Source of the DNA: Saprospiraceae bacterium
Lineage (GTDB): Bacteria > Bacteroidota > Bacteroidia > Chitinophagales > Saprospiraceae
DNA length: 64,000 nt
Assembly: GCA_016787525.1 (NCBI GenBank)
Contig: JAEUUP010000143.1
Coordinates: 62,001 to 126,000 of the forward strand
Direction: 5' to 3'
Translations under genes and position numbers: made by a program
Notes under the pieces: generated by a model
What the model was told of the DNA's origin: nothing
The model's input: only the letters and a program-made list of their open reading frames with translations
The model's database searches: none
Shown here: in pieces, positions 33,941-41,583 of the stretch
How positions within the stretch are numbered: the first letter of the stretch is position 1
Layout: each line of letters starts with the position of its first letter

Positions 33941-36430
33941 TCACTTGACCCAATAATCACAACTTCCTACGCCGACTCGTCCTGCTTTTGATACGCCTTC
34001 TGCTACGACATTGATTTTTGTGCGTGCATCGCTGTTCCAAAATACGACAACGGCTTTGCCATTTGCATCGGTCTGAACATAAGGTTGCCAATGCAAAGTC
34101 GCTCTAAAATCTTTGAATTCATGCTCAGGTTTCGATTCGTCGTAGCGTGGTGCGTAAAACTCCCGTCTGGGCGTATAACCTTGCCGTTTTTGAACGACAA
34201 TACCCACAGGTGAGGAGTCATTTGAGTAATCATAATTGGGATTCCCTCGTTTTGTCAATACTGCGATGACACCATCTCCACCCGTCAAGCCAAATATAGC
34301 AGCATCTGGGCCTTTCAAAATGTCAATCGCCTCAATATCACAAACAGGAATCGTCTGTATTGTTTCGAGGTCAACGGGCATACCATCTAATCTAAAATTG
34401 ACAGATGAGCCACCCCTGATAATGACTTGAGCATCTGCGCCCATTCCCATTATCTGAACACCTGGCACACGACCCTGAATAATGTCCAAAATACTAAAAT
34501 AGCTACCACAATTAATTTCTTTCATATCAATCGTGTTACTTGCCCTATTGTAAATGCGTCGTTCATCTAGTGGTTCTTTCTTTTTCGCTTTCACTTCCAC
34601 TGTTTCGAGCATCTTCTCTTTATTAAGTTGTAGTTTCTTTTCAAATTCGAGGGTCTCGCGTGTTGTTTTCAAAAAGTCGGCAAAAGCTTGCGCATCAAAA
34701 AACAATGTATTGAAAGGTATTTTCGTCACTGCTACTTGTGGTCTTGTCACTTTGTCCAAGGTCACATTAAGCACACCCAGACCTTTTTCTTTGACCGCTT
34801 GAACGAAGACAGAAGTTGTATCTGTAAAATCCAAATTGTAGAAACCAAATTGTCCTAACGAATCAGCTGTTGCCAATTGCAGAATAGGTTTTTTGTCCAC
34901 TTTACCAATCATAAAAGTAATGTTGATGGGCTTAGACGTAATCTTCCCATTCGGGCGAACGGCTTTGCCTGTGACGGACAAACCTTGTTCGATTGGGAAA
35001 GGTAATTTGGGCAGTTTTTCGCTCAGAATATCTTGCCACACAAAACGTCGCCAGCCTTGTGTCATCATCAACACGTCGAGGTCGCGTGTTGCCGCTTTTT
35101 GGGTTTTATCAAAATAATAAGCGGGTTCTTCCACGACACCCCTCAGTACAGCGTCTTTACCATTCAAATCAGAACTTAAAAAGAGGTACGACATCAAGTT
35201 CTCCCCATTTTTATCGCCCAACACTTGTGCGCCGTCCGTAGCAGCGAGTGAAAAATTGCCCACGACAGGTTTGCCCAACGAGTCGGTGGCTTCGAGCAAT
35301 AAAGTGACTTTCTCGCGGGGTTTGTATTCTGTTTTGTCGGCGGTGAGTTTGAGGTTGATGGTTTTGTTTTTCTGGACAAAAACCAAACGCTCGCAGCGCG
35401 GCACCCCCTCAGTATCAAACAAAGTTATCTGCACAATACCATCATCTGGAATCATCGTGCGAGGTATATTGACCGCCCCATTGGGTTTGGTATTGGGCAA
35501 TTTGACCGTAAAACACGGAATACCTCTCTGGTGTGCAACGATGACCATATCGGCAACCTTATCAGCCGACTGAGGATGGGTATTGTTGATGAAAACTTTG
35601 ATATTCGTCCGATTCGTTGTGTTATCAACGGCTAAAGTCAGACCTTGCGCTTGGGCTTCTGGCAAATTATAAGTCCATTCTGCCGCGTTGCTCTGCTCCA
35701 AGCTGCCTGCGCGACGCAGTTTGACAGAATATTTTTTCCCTGCTTGTGGTTTGTAATAAAAGAAACCCATGCCCAAATGCGCCGATTTGAAAGCTGAAAC
35801 CGTGTCTTTGTCATTTTCAAACAAAACGCCTTCTACATCGAGTCCACGACCTGCTGCGTTGACCGCTTTGAACGCCATCCGACCTTCCAAACCGTTGACC
35901 ATGTAGCCACCTTCGGGAAAAAATTGGCAATCTGCCACATCCGTCATTTGCGTATAGTCTGCACGCGACTTTACGCTGCCTTGCCAAACCTTCACAGGCT
36001 TTTGAAAAAACCAATCTTCCGAAAAATTGCGCATATAATTGGTGTAAGCGCGAAGAGTATAGATGTTTTCGGATAAAGTATCGGGCAATTTGAACGAGCC
36101 ATCGGTCATGCCTTTCTCACATTTCAAAATTTGGTGCATCAACACCTTTCCTACTGAGGGGTCTATCAAATCCACATACAACACGCGGCTAACAGAATCA
36201 ATGTTGTGCGTAGCGGCATCAAAAAGATAACCTTTGTACCACATGGTTTCGCCTGCCATATAATAAGGTTTGTCTAAATGTAGATACACTTTCTCTTGTG
36301 GTGTTTCACGCATATAGCGCATGAGTTGTCCCAATATTTTTTCTGATAAGTCGTCCGTTTGAATAAATGAGAAGGCAGAAAAGACAGCCGATAAGGTAAA
36401 AAAAACGAGGAGAATTTTTAGTTTTTTCAT
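33941..36430 (-). CDS. Macroglobulin-domain protein with TonB-dependent receptor plug domain
   Basis: 829 residues, exported (signal peptide about 1-20, SAFSF). N-terminal region about 45-400 resembles MG2-type macroglobulin domains (VYLHLDKPYYMAGETMWYKGYLFDA). A carboxypeptidase-like regulatory segment follows, and about 600-710 is a SusC/TonB plug domain (SILDIIQGRVPGVQIMG, IIRGGSSVNFRLDGMPVD, IDILKGPDAAIFG, GVIAVLTKRG). No beta-barrel of 20+ strands follows, so it is not a full transporter. The C-terminus HWQPYVQTDANGKAVVVFW is alpha-2-macroglobulin-like. These Bacteroidota proteins may contribute to outer-membrane transport or surface display; the role is unknown. Confidence 0.85.
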   Translation of the reverse strand: MKKLKILLVFFTLSAVFSAFSFIQTDDLSEKILGQLMRYMRETPQEKVYLHLDKPYYMAGETMWYKGYLFDAATHNIDSVSRVLYVDLIDPSVGKVLMHQILKCEKGMTDGSFKLPDTLSENIYTLRAYTNYMRNFSEDWFFQKPVKVWQGSVKSRADYTQMTDVADCQFFPEGGYMVNGLEGRMAFKAVNAAGRGLDVEGVLFENDKDTVSAFKSAHLGMGFFYYKPQAGKKYSVKLRRAGSLEQSNAAEWTYNLPEAQAQGLTLAVDNTTNRTNIKVFINNTHPQSADKVADMVIVAHQRGIPCFTVKLPNTKPNGAVNIPRTMIPDDGIVQITLFDTEGVPRCERLVFVQKNKTINLKLTADKTEYKPREKVTLLLEATDSLGKPVVGNFSLAATDGAQVLGDKNGENLMSYLFLSSDLNGKDAVLRGVVEEPAYYFDKTQKAATRDLDVLMMTQGWRRFVWQDILSEKLPKLPFPIEQGLSVTGKAVRPNGKITSKPINITFMIGKVDKKPILQLATADSLGQFGFYNLDFTDTTSVFVQAVKEKGLGVLNVTLDKVTRPQVAVTKIPFNTLFFDAQAFADFLKTTRETLEFEKKLQLNKEKMLETVEVKAKKKEPLDERRIYNRASNTIDMKEINCGSYFSILDIIQGRVPGVQIMGMGADAQVIIRGGSSVNFRLDGMPVDLETIQTIPVCDIEAIDILKGPDAAIFGLTGGDGVIAVLTKRGNPNYDYSNDSSPVGIVVQKRQGYTPRREFYAPRYDESKPEHEFKDFRATLHWQPYVQTDANGKAVVVFWNSDARTKINVVAEGVSKAGRVGVGSCDYWVK

Positions 36431-36536
36431 TGAATAGAGTGGTTTTGAAAATTAGTTGCTCTTTTGATATTTCGTCTGTGAAGATAGAGCTATTTGATAG
36501 AATGACAACTCATGTCCCCAATCTTTGCATCTTTCA

Positions 36537-36857
36537 TCATTCTTTTTTCTTTCTGTAATAAAATTCCGCTTTGCCACAACTTGGACAATAATAAACATCG
36601 AAAGTTTGTTTGCTAACGAACAATTCGCCAAAATCTCCCAGAATAAAAGGGGCGGAATTGGAACCCACATGAAAACGCTCTGTGCCATTGTAAATCATAC
36701 GAGTATCAAAACAGCGTAAACATTTCAATTCTGTCACTTGCCCATCATCAAGACCTTCTGAATGGGCAGAGTTTGAATAAGGTTTATTATATTTTTTTAC
36801 CAATACATAAATAAGTAGGATGGCTAAAAGAATAAGCGGGACAATAATTTGAGACAT
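36537..36857 (-). CDS. Membrane-anchored zinc-ribbon protein
   Basis: 106 residues. N-terminal membrane helix (about 4-21), then a cytoplasmic domain with two CxxC knuckles, CLRC (about 47-50) and CPSC (about 91-94), a zinc-ribbon arrangement. Spacing and the sequence VGSNSAPFILGDFGELFVSKQTFDVYYC look like small redox or metal-binding proteins of Bacteroidota and Firmicutes. No partner is evident. Confidence 0.75.
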   Translation of the reverse strand: MSQIIVPLILLAILLIYVLVKKYNKPYSNSAHSEGLDDGQVTELKCLRCFDTRMIYNGTERFHVGSNSAPFILGDFGELFVSKQTFDVYYCPSCGKAEFYYRKKKE

Positions 36858-36926
36858 TGGATGATAATTTTAAAAGTGAAGCCTTTTTGTATTGATTGTA
36901 TGGAGTCAAAATATCATAGGGATGGT

Positions 36927-37445
36927 TTACTCCTTTGAGCGCGGAAGCATATCTATCCGTTGTCCCAATTTTTCTTCCCTTTTTGACACTGGCTCACTTT
37001 TGGGTACGAATGCCAATTCACCTTTTTCGTTCCTGTATATGCGCCAATCTGTTTTCAGTGACTCTGTTTTATCTTTTTCATAGCTTTCTCTACCACCATG
37101 ACTGTTGATTGTGGCTTGCCAAACGGATGAGTGCGCTTCTAACACTTTATAATAATCTTCTCTGGTTCTGACAGTTTGGGTCTGCCTAAAAAAACTGGCT
37201 CTTTCCTCTCTTTGTCCAATGGCTTTTACCCAATTCTGCGCCCATTGTTCGATAGTTGCACTGTCTGCATACATCAGCCCATTGTTTTTCGTTGCCGTAA
37301 TGCTGTCTTCGAGATGGTATTTCGCGACCATCGTTTTCACTTCTTCTAATGTCCATTTTGGTGTGTTGTATTGCGCAACATTTTGAGCGAAATTCAAAGT
37401 GGGTAATGCCATCAAAAGCCAAAGAATAAGTCTGTTCTTCTTCAT
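36927..37445 (-). CDS. Small secreted protein, paralog of the protein at 38789
   Basis: 172 residues; signal peptide 1-20 (PTLNFAQ). It aligns with the product of 38789-39316 along its length: WTLEEVK/WTIEEVK, TVRTREDY/YVRTFDDH, GGRESYEKD/GGEEAHDCY, WRIYRNEKGELAFV/WRIYRDSGGALTFL, and LGQRIDMLP/YGQRVDNLP. Family unknown. The two paralogs flank the gene at 37724, so a duplication is likely. Confidence 0.8.
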   Translation of the reverse strand: MKKNRLILWLLMALPTLNFAQNVAQYNTPKWTLEEVKTMVAKYHLEDSITATKNNGLMYADSATIEQWAQNWVKAIGQREERASFFRQTQTVRTREDYYKVLEAHSSVWQATINSHGGRESYEKDKTESLKTDWRIYRNEKGELAFVPKSEPVSKREEKLGQRIDMLPRSKE

Positions 37446-37487
37446 ATTTTATATTTTTAGCGATGATTAATAAGTGCTGAGAATAAT

Positions 37488-37651
37488 AAAAATGCCGTTA
37501 GGCATGACATTATGGTAGAAAAAATAAACACACCCAAGGTTTAGGAGTGCCATAGGCACGGTATTATTGTACCGCAATGTCATACCTACGGTATTTTGAT
37601 ATATTTCTCCACCGATTTCCTACCATAATAACATGCCTAACGGCATTTTTC
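37488..37651. repeat. Inverted-repeat element between 36927 and 37724 genes
   Basis: Arms 37488-37518 and 37621-37651 are near-perfect complements (AAAAATGCCGTTAGGCATG.. / ..CATGCCTAACGGCATTTTT, with two mismatched bases), with a smaller hairpin between them (GTGCCATAGGCAC). The 164-bp element fills most of this 278-base spacer and is separate from the MITE-like family. Confidence 0.75.
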
Positions 37652-37723
37652 ACGCACAATGCGCACGAGTGACTAAAATATATGTTTTTACTGTCCGTGA
37701 GGACTCCTTTGGAGAGGGGTCTC

Positions 37724-38728
37724 CTATTTCAATTTAAAAGACTTAAAAAGCTCGCCAACAACGTCCTTTGACTCGTCGAACTTATCAGCGCGGGCAACAA
37801 AAACCAATGTATAGGCTTTTTTGCCTTTAACGAAATGCCATTGTTGCATTTTGACCTCGTGCGTGCCTAATGTGCCTGTGCTGACGACTTCTTGATACGC
37901 CAAACTACCCTGTTTCTTGCGTGTTGATTGCAGAATTTGGGCATTTTTTAAGGTCGCTTTCAATTGTTCGGTGGCTCTTTGGGCGTAAGAACCCAATTCG
38001 GGGATGGACTCTTTGAAAGTGTTTTCAGCCAAATACAAATTGTCTCTGAACCCTCTGTCGTCGCTCTTTTTAGGTTTGAACAATTGAAAAATCGTGTGTT
38101 GGGGTGGCATTTCCGACAGTGTCCACTGGCTCGGATAAGTAAAAGTCAGTTGTGGATGTTCAAAAACACGCCATTGGCTGACTGTTGTGGCTTCAAAATC
38201 AACAGACGTAAGCGTCTGCAAAATACTGTCCGCCTGTGGCAACATCAAGTCATATACTTTCTGCTGTGCATCAAAAACACTGCGAATAATCTTGCCATTG
38301 ACGAAATAATAACGCTCTTTCCACTGCCTTTTGAGTTTGCCAGCCAATGATTTGGCGATGATTTCATGGTATTCTAAAGTTCCTTTTTTCAGCCTTTCGG
38401 AGGCAACCAACTGCGTTTGTTTGTCCATTCGCAATTCGTCGGTGTATTTTTTTGTAAATTCATCCATTGTACCGTGTAGTCCGTCTTCGTTGTCCATCAC
38501 CTCGATTTTAATCAAATCTCGGTCGTAAGGTTTTTGCACAGTCGCCTTTGTGGCAATACAAAATCGGGCATTCAGTTCGTCCGTTTTGACCCAATCGGTG
38601 GCAGGATAGCGTATGTTGAAGACATTTTCTTTGTAGGTTTCCCAATGAGGTAAACTGTCGGGCGTTTGAGCATTGAGGTTGATTTTTGATAGTAGAATGA
38701 GAGTGAAAACAAAAGATAAACGCATCAT
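37724..38728 (-). CDS. Secreted protein with two PsbP-like repeats
   Basis: 334 residues from ATG 38728 (MMRLSFVFTL..); an upstream in-frame ATG at 38779 overlaps a TACTGAGGGG copy and would place charged residues before the signal. The mature protein has two related blocks, WETYKENVFNIRYPATDWVK and WRVFEHPQLTFTYPSQWTLS, each followed by about 130 residues with a VQLKFxK-type end: PsbP-like internal duplication. Function unknown. Lies between two paralogous small secreted proteins. Confidence 0.75.
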   Translation of the reverse strand: MMRLSFVFTLILLSKINLNAQTPDSLPHWETYKENVFNIRYPATDWVKTDELNARFCIATKATVQKPYDRDLIKIEVMDNEDGLHGTMDEFTKKYTDELRMDKQTQLVASERLKKGTLEYHEIIAKSLAGKLKRQWKERYYFVNGKIIRSVFDAQQKVYDLMLPQADSILQTLTSVDFEATTVSQWRVFEHPQLTFTYPSQWTLSEMPPQHTIFQLFKPKKSDDRGFRDNLYLAENTFKESIPELGSYAQRATEQLKATLKNAQILQSTRKKQGSLAYQEVVSTGTLGTHEVKMQQWHFVKGKKAYTLVFVARADKFDESKDVVGELFKSFKLK

Positions 38729-38788
38729 AAAGGGTGTGTTTGAGTGAAAAAATAAGATTTTACTGAGGGGTATGCACATTTATAGAAT

Positions 38789-39316
38789 TCAATTTCTCTT
38801 TTCTGGTTTTTCAGGAGGTAGATTGTCAACACGCTGTCCGTATTGATACTCTTCTGCATCTATGGGTTCGTCAGCTCTGAGAAAAGTCAGTGCGCCTCCC
38901 GAGTCTCTATAAATACGCCATCCATATTTATTCGCTGACTCAACGTAACAATCATGCGCCTCTTCTCCTCCTCTCATTTTGACCATAGCTTCTCTTACAG
39001 ATGGGTATCGATTTACTAATTTTTCATGGTCATCAAAAGTTCTAACATACTTTGTTTGTTTTACATATTCAAGCATTTCTCTCATGCTTTGAGCCACCTT
39101 AGCATTTTCTTTTATGTAATACTCCATATTTACTTTGTCCATATACTGAAGGTATTTAAATCTGGGCAAAACGACGCTGTCTTCAAAGTTGTATTTTTGG
39201 GCAACGGCTTTCACCTCTTCAATTGTCCAAAGTTTTTTAGCTGTCGCAAAAACATCTTGCGATTTTGAGGAAAGCTGCATCAATAGGCATAACAAAACGA
39301 TGATTGTCTTTTTCAT
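38789..39316 (-). CDS. Small secreted protein, paralog of the protein at 36927
   Basis: 175 residues; signal peptide 1-18. See the 36927 entry for the shared segments. Conserved cysteine in HDCYVESANK is not shared, so the paralogs have diverged. Function unknown. Confidence 0.8.
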   Translation of the reverse strand: MKKTIIVLLCLLMQLSSKSQDVFATAKKLWTIEEVKAVAQKYNFEDSVVLPRFKYLQYMDKVNMEYYIKENAKVAQSMREMLEYVKQTKYVRTFDDHEKLVNRYPSVREAMVKMRGGEEAHDCYVESANKYGWRIYRDSGGALTFLRADEPIDAEEYQYGQRVDNLPPEKPEKRN

Positions 39317-39595
39317 ACGATATAGTTTTTAATTTTATTGAAAGTGATATGGGTTTAAGATTGTATTTGTGTGCTGAATCAGCAGTATGTTGCATTGTTT
39401 AGCTGTGTTTTTTAGACATTAAGACCCCCTCAGTCATTTTTTTGAGAATTTATACTTTTTTAAAAATCGCCTTAAAAATACCTCAAAACCGATACATTGA
39501 CCCTGTTTTGGCAGTAAAAAAAAGGATAGAGCAAAAAAAACAACACAGTGAGCGCATGCAACAAAAAAAAGTACAAAAAAAAACAACACAGTGAA

Positions 39596-39935
39596 CGCAT
39601 GTGTCGAACACAGTGAACGCATGTGTCGAACGCAGTGAACGAATTTTCCAATGCAGTGAACGCATGTGTCGAACGCAGTGAACGAATTTTCCAATGCAGT
39701 GAACGCATGTGTCGAACGCAGTGAACGCATATGTCGAACGCAGTGAACGAATTTTCCAATGCAGTGAACGCATGTGTCGAACGCAGTGAACGCATATGTC
39801 GAACGCAGTGAACGCATATGTAAAAGTGTAGAGCGAATATATCAAACGTAGTGAGCGCATGTGTAAAAGTGTAGAGCGAATATGTCAAACGCAGTGAACG
39901 CATGTGTAAAAGTGTAGAGCGAATATGTCAATTGT
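39596..39935. repeat. Tandem repeat array of 21/22-bp units
   Basis: From 39596 to 39812 ten units follow head to tail: seven of 22 bp (CGCATGTGTCGAACGCAGTG plus AA, with single-base variants) and three of 21 bp (CGAATTTTCCAATGCAGTGAA). They are followed to about 39935 by nearly three copies of a 43-bp unit (GCATGTGTAAAAGTGTAGAG plus a CGAATATGTCAAACG.. half). All three minus-strand frames stay open through the array because the units lack stop triplets on that strand, so the open frames (39434-39903) are a by-product and not evidence of a protein. Its spacer (39317-40259) also holds a MITE-like element. Confidence 0.95.
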
Positions 39936-40016
39936 CACGAATGAAACAGCCCTTTTAAAAACGGCTGTTTGAGCTTTTTAGGATGGCTTTAATCGTGATT
40001 GTGGTCATGATAATAC

Positions 40017-40231
40017 TAACTTACTGATGTTACGCACTAAACAGATTTCGCACTGTTTTTTGCTTTGCAAAAAAGACGTACAAGAAAAAGAGACTATCAG
40101 ACCGAAGTTAATTTTGAATCGTTTTACGATTCAAAATTAACTTCGGTCTAAAAAAGATATTTTAAAGCACGCATTTCGAGTGTAGCGAGAAACAGTGAGT
40201 GAACTGTCGCTTGCGTAACATCAGTAACTTA
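40017..40231. mobile_element. MITE-like element, second copy, perfect ends
   Basis: The element (40024-40224, 201 bp) has perfect 13-bp inverted ends CTGATGTTACGCA and TGCGTAACATCAG, with a TAACTTA duplication on each side (40017-40023 and 40225-40231). Its interior has the TTTTTTGC..GCAAAAAAGACGTAC framework and a central hairpin on AGACCGAAGTTAATTTTGAA. Most bases of the first half match the element at 6848. No transposase. Confidence 0.88.
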
Positions 40232-40259
40232 TTACAAATAGAGGGTGTCATTCATACTT

Positions 40260-41027
40260 TTATGGTTTATTTTTATTGAAACGAATATAGGTTATCTTAA
40301 CATTCTCTATTTCATTTGACAATTGAATACCGTAGTTATCCTTCAAAAACGAAATCAGTAAATCTGTGTCATCTAATACTTTTTTAGGTATCTTCATTTT
40401 AAGCCTTTCATTATTCTCGTCATAAATGAAAATTTCCTTATGACGATTCTCTAAATCTTCAGCTAAAAGAGAAAGAGGAAAACCAAAAAGAGTGAAAACA
40501 CCTTTTACTTCATCAAAACCTGAATATGTTGTACCATCAGGACTATCAGTTGCATCGAATTTTTGTATTTTCGATGAATCCTTGATTGTCATGCGCCAAA
40601 CTCTACGAGAGATATTGGTATCAATAATATCAAAATTAAAGTGATTTTGAAACGATTTAAGAATTAAGTCCGTAAAAACAACATTGTGGTCTATGCTATA
40701 GAAACGGTAACTGACATACTTCCGATTAATCGAATCATTGGTAAAAATTCTCGTTTTTTTAATGCCTAAAAGTATTGACAAACCTTCAATAAGTTCACCT
40801 TGGAATACTGCTGATTCTGCCGATGTCCGCCAACCTAATGTTGGTAGTGGTTTTCTATGTACGCGTGTCTCATAAACATCCATCTTGTCTGTTGTGGCCA
40901 AGAGAATGGAGTCTTTAAAATAATTCGACTCTGCTTTAATGATAGGATAATCTTCAAGTTTATATTCCTGTGAACAAATCTTGTTGGACAAAGACAATAA
41001 GAAGATAAATACGATTACTGACTTCAT
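40260..41027 (-). CDS. Secreted protein of unknown function (TIGR03435-like?)
   Basis: 255 residues; signal peptide about 1-19. The end PKKVLDDTDLLISFLKDNYGIQLSNEIENVKITYIRF resembles the C-terminus of TIGR03435 proteins, which are common in soil bacteria, but similarity elsewhere is weak. No catalytic residues. It stands alone. Confidence 0.7.
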   Translation of the reverse strand: MKSVIVFIFLLSLSNKICSQEYKLEDYPIIKAESNYFKDSILLATTDKMDVYETRVHRKPLPTLGWRTSAESAVFQGELIEGLSILLGIKKTRIFTNDSINRKYVSYRFYSIDHNVVFTDLILKSFQNHFNFDIIDTNISRRVWRMTIKDSSKIQKFDATDSPDGTTYSGFDEVKGVFTLFGFPLSLLAEDLENRHKEIFIYDENNERLKMKIPKKVLDDTDLLISFLKDNYGIQLSNEIENVKITYIRFNKNKP

Positions 41028-41227
41028 AAAAGAGCTAGTTTAGAGCTATCTAAACATGAAGATAGGCTTTAAAAATAATATTTAGAGACAATTGGTTCGC
41101 GCCGTTTGTATCTGATAATAATTTTACGGAAAATTTTCCATAAAGAAGGGAATTCGATTGTTTAAATGACTCTTTGAGTTGTTATGATGACTCGGAGTTT
41201 TTTGGGAAATACTGAGGGGGTGCTAAA

Positions 41228-41264
41228 AATCCGCCTGTGTGCTTGTGAGGGCAGCAGGCGGATT
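41228..41264. terminator. Small hairpin AATCCGCCTG / CAGGCGGATT
   Basis: A 10-bp perfect stem with a 17-base loop, next to a TACTGAGGGG copy (41210). It lies in the 41028-41583 spacer, which otherwise shows only the hairpin at 41462. Confidence 0.4.
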
Positions 41265-41461
41265 CAACCACTTAATTTGTATGTCTTTACTTCTCAAATT
41301 GAGAAGCAGATCGCTTCACCATAACATTGAAGCGTTTTAAGATAGCTAAAGATGGTGGGCGTTGTATTAAAGTTACTTTTAGAAAGTTATGTGACTTAAA
41401 ATGTTGGTAATTTCCCACAAATGCAATTTAGAAATAGACGAGCATGAAGCGAGCCATTCAT

Positions 41462-41509
41462 TACTGAGAGGGGAATAGACTGTTTGATACAGCTATTCCC
41501 CCCTCAGTA
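41462..41509. terminator. Motif-based hairpin behind the M4 protease gene
   Basis: TACTGAGAGGGGAATAG faces CTATTCCCCCCTCAGTA: an inverted pair in which one arm is the exact dispersed motif plus seven flanking bases and the other has an extra GA. It is 75 bases downstream of the protease stop codon on the minus strand. Confidence 0.65.
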
Positions 41510-41583
41510 TTTTGATGTATTAGTTGGACTAAGAATTGTTTTAAAACTTAAAAGTACAATTACTGACGGTTTTTCTCATGCCG

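Noticed and set aside
36452-36688. 78-codon frame overlapping the zinc-ribbon gene
   Set aside because: Overlaps the zinc-ribbon gene in another frame, which has the CxxC pattern and membrane helix; the overlapping frame has neither.
39434-39903. Three overlapping open frames on the minus strand (cysteine/histidine-rich repeats)
   Set aside because: All three frames are open because the tandem DNA repeat lacks stops; no frame is favoured, no signal for translation is seen, and the repeat units of 21 and 22 bp shift the frame.
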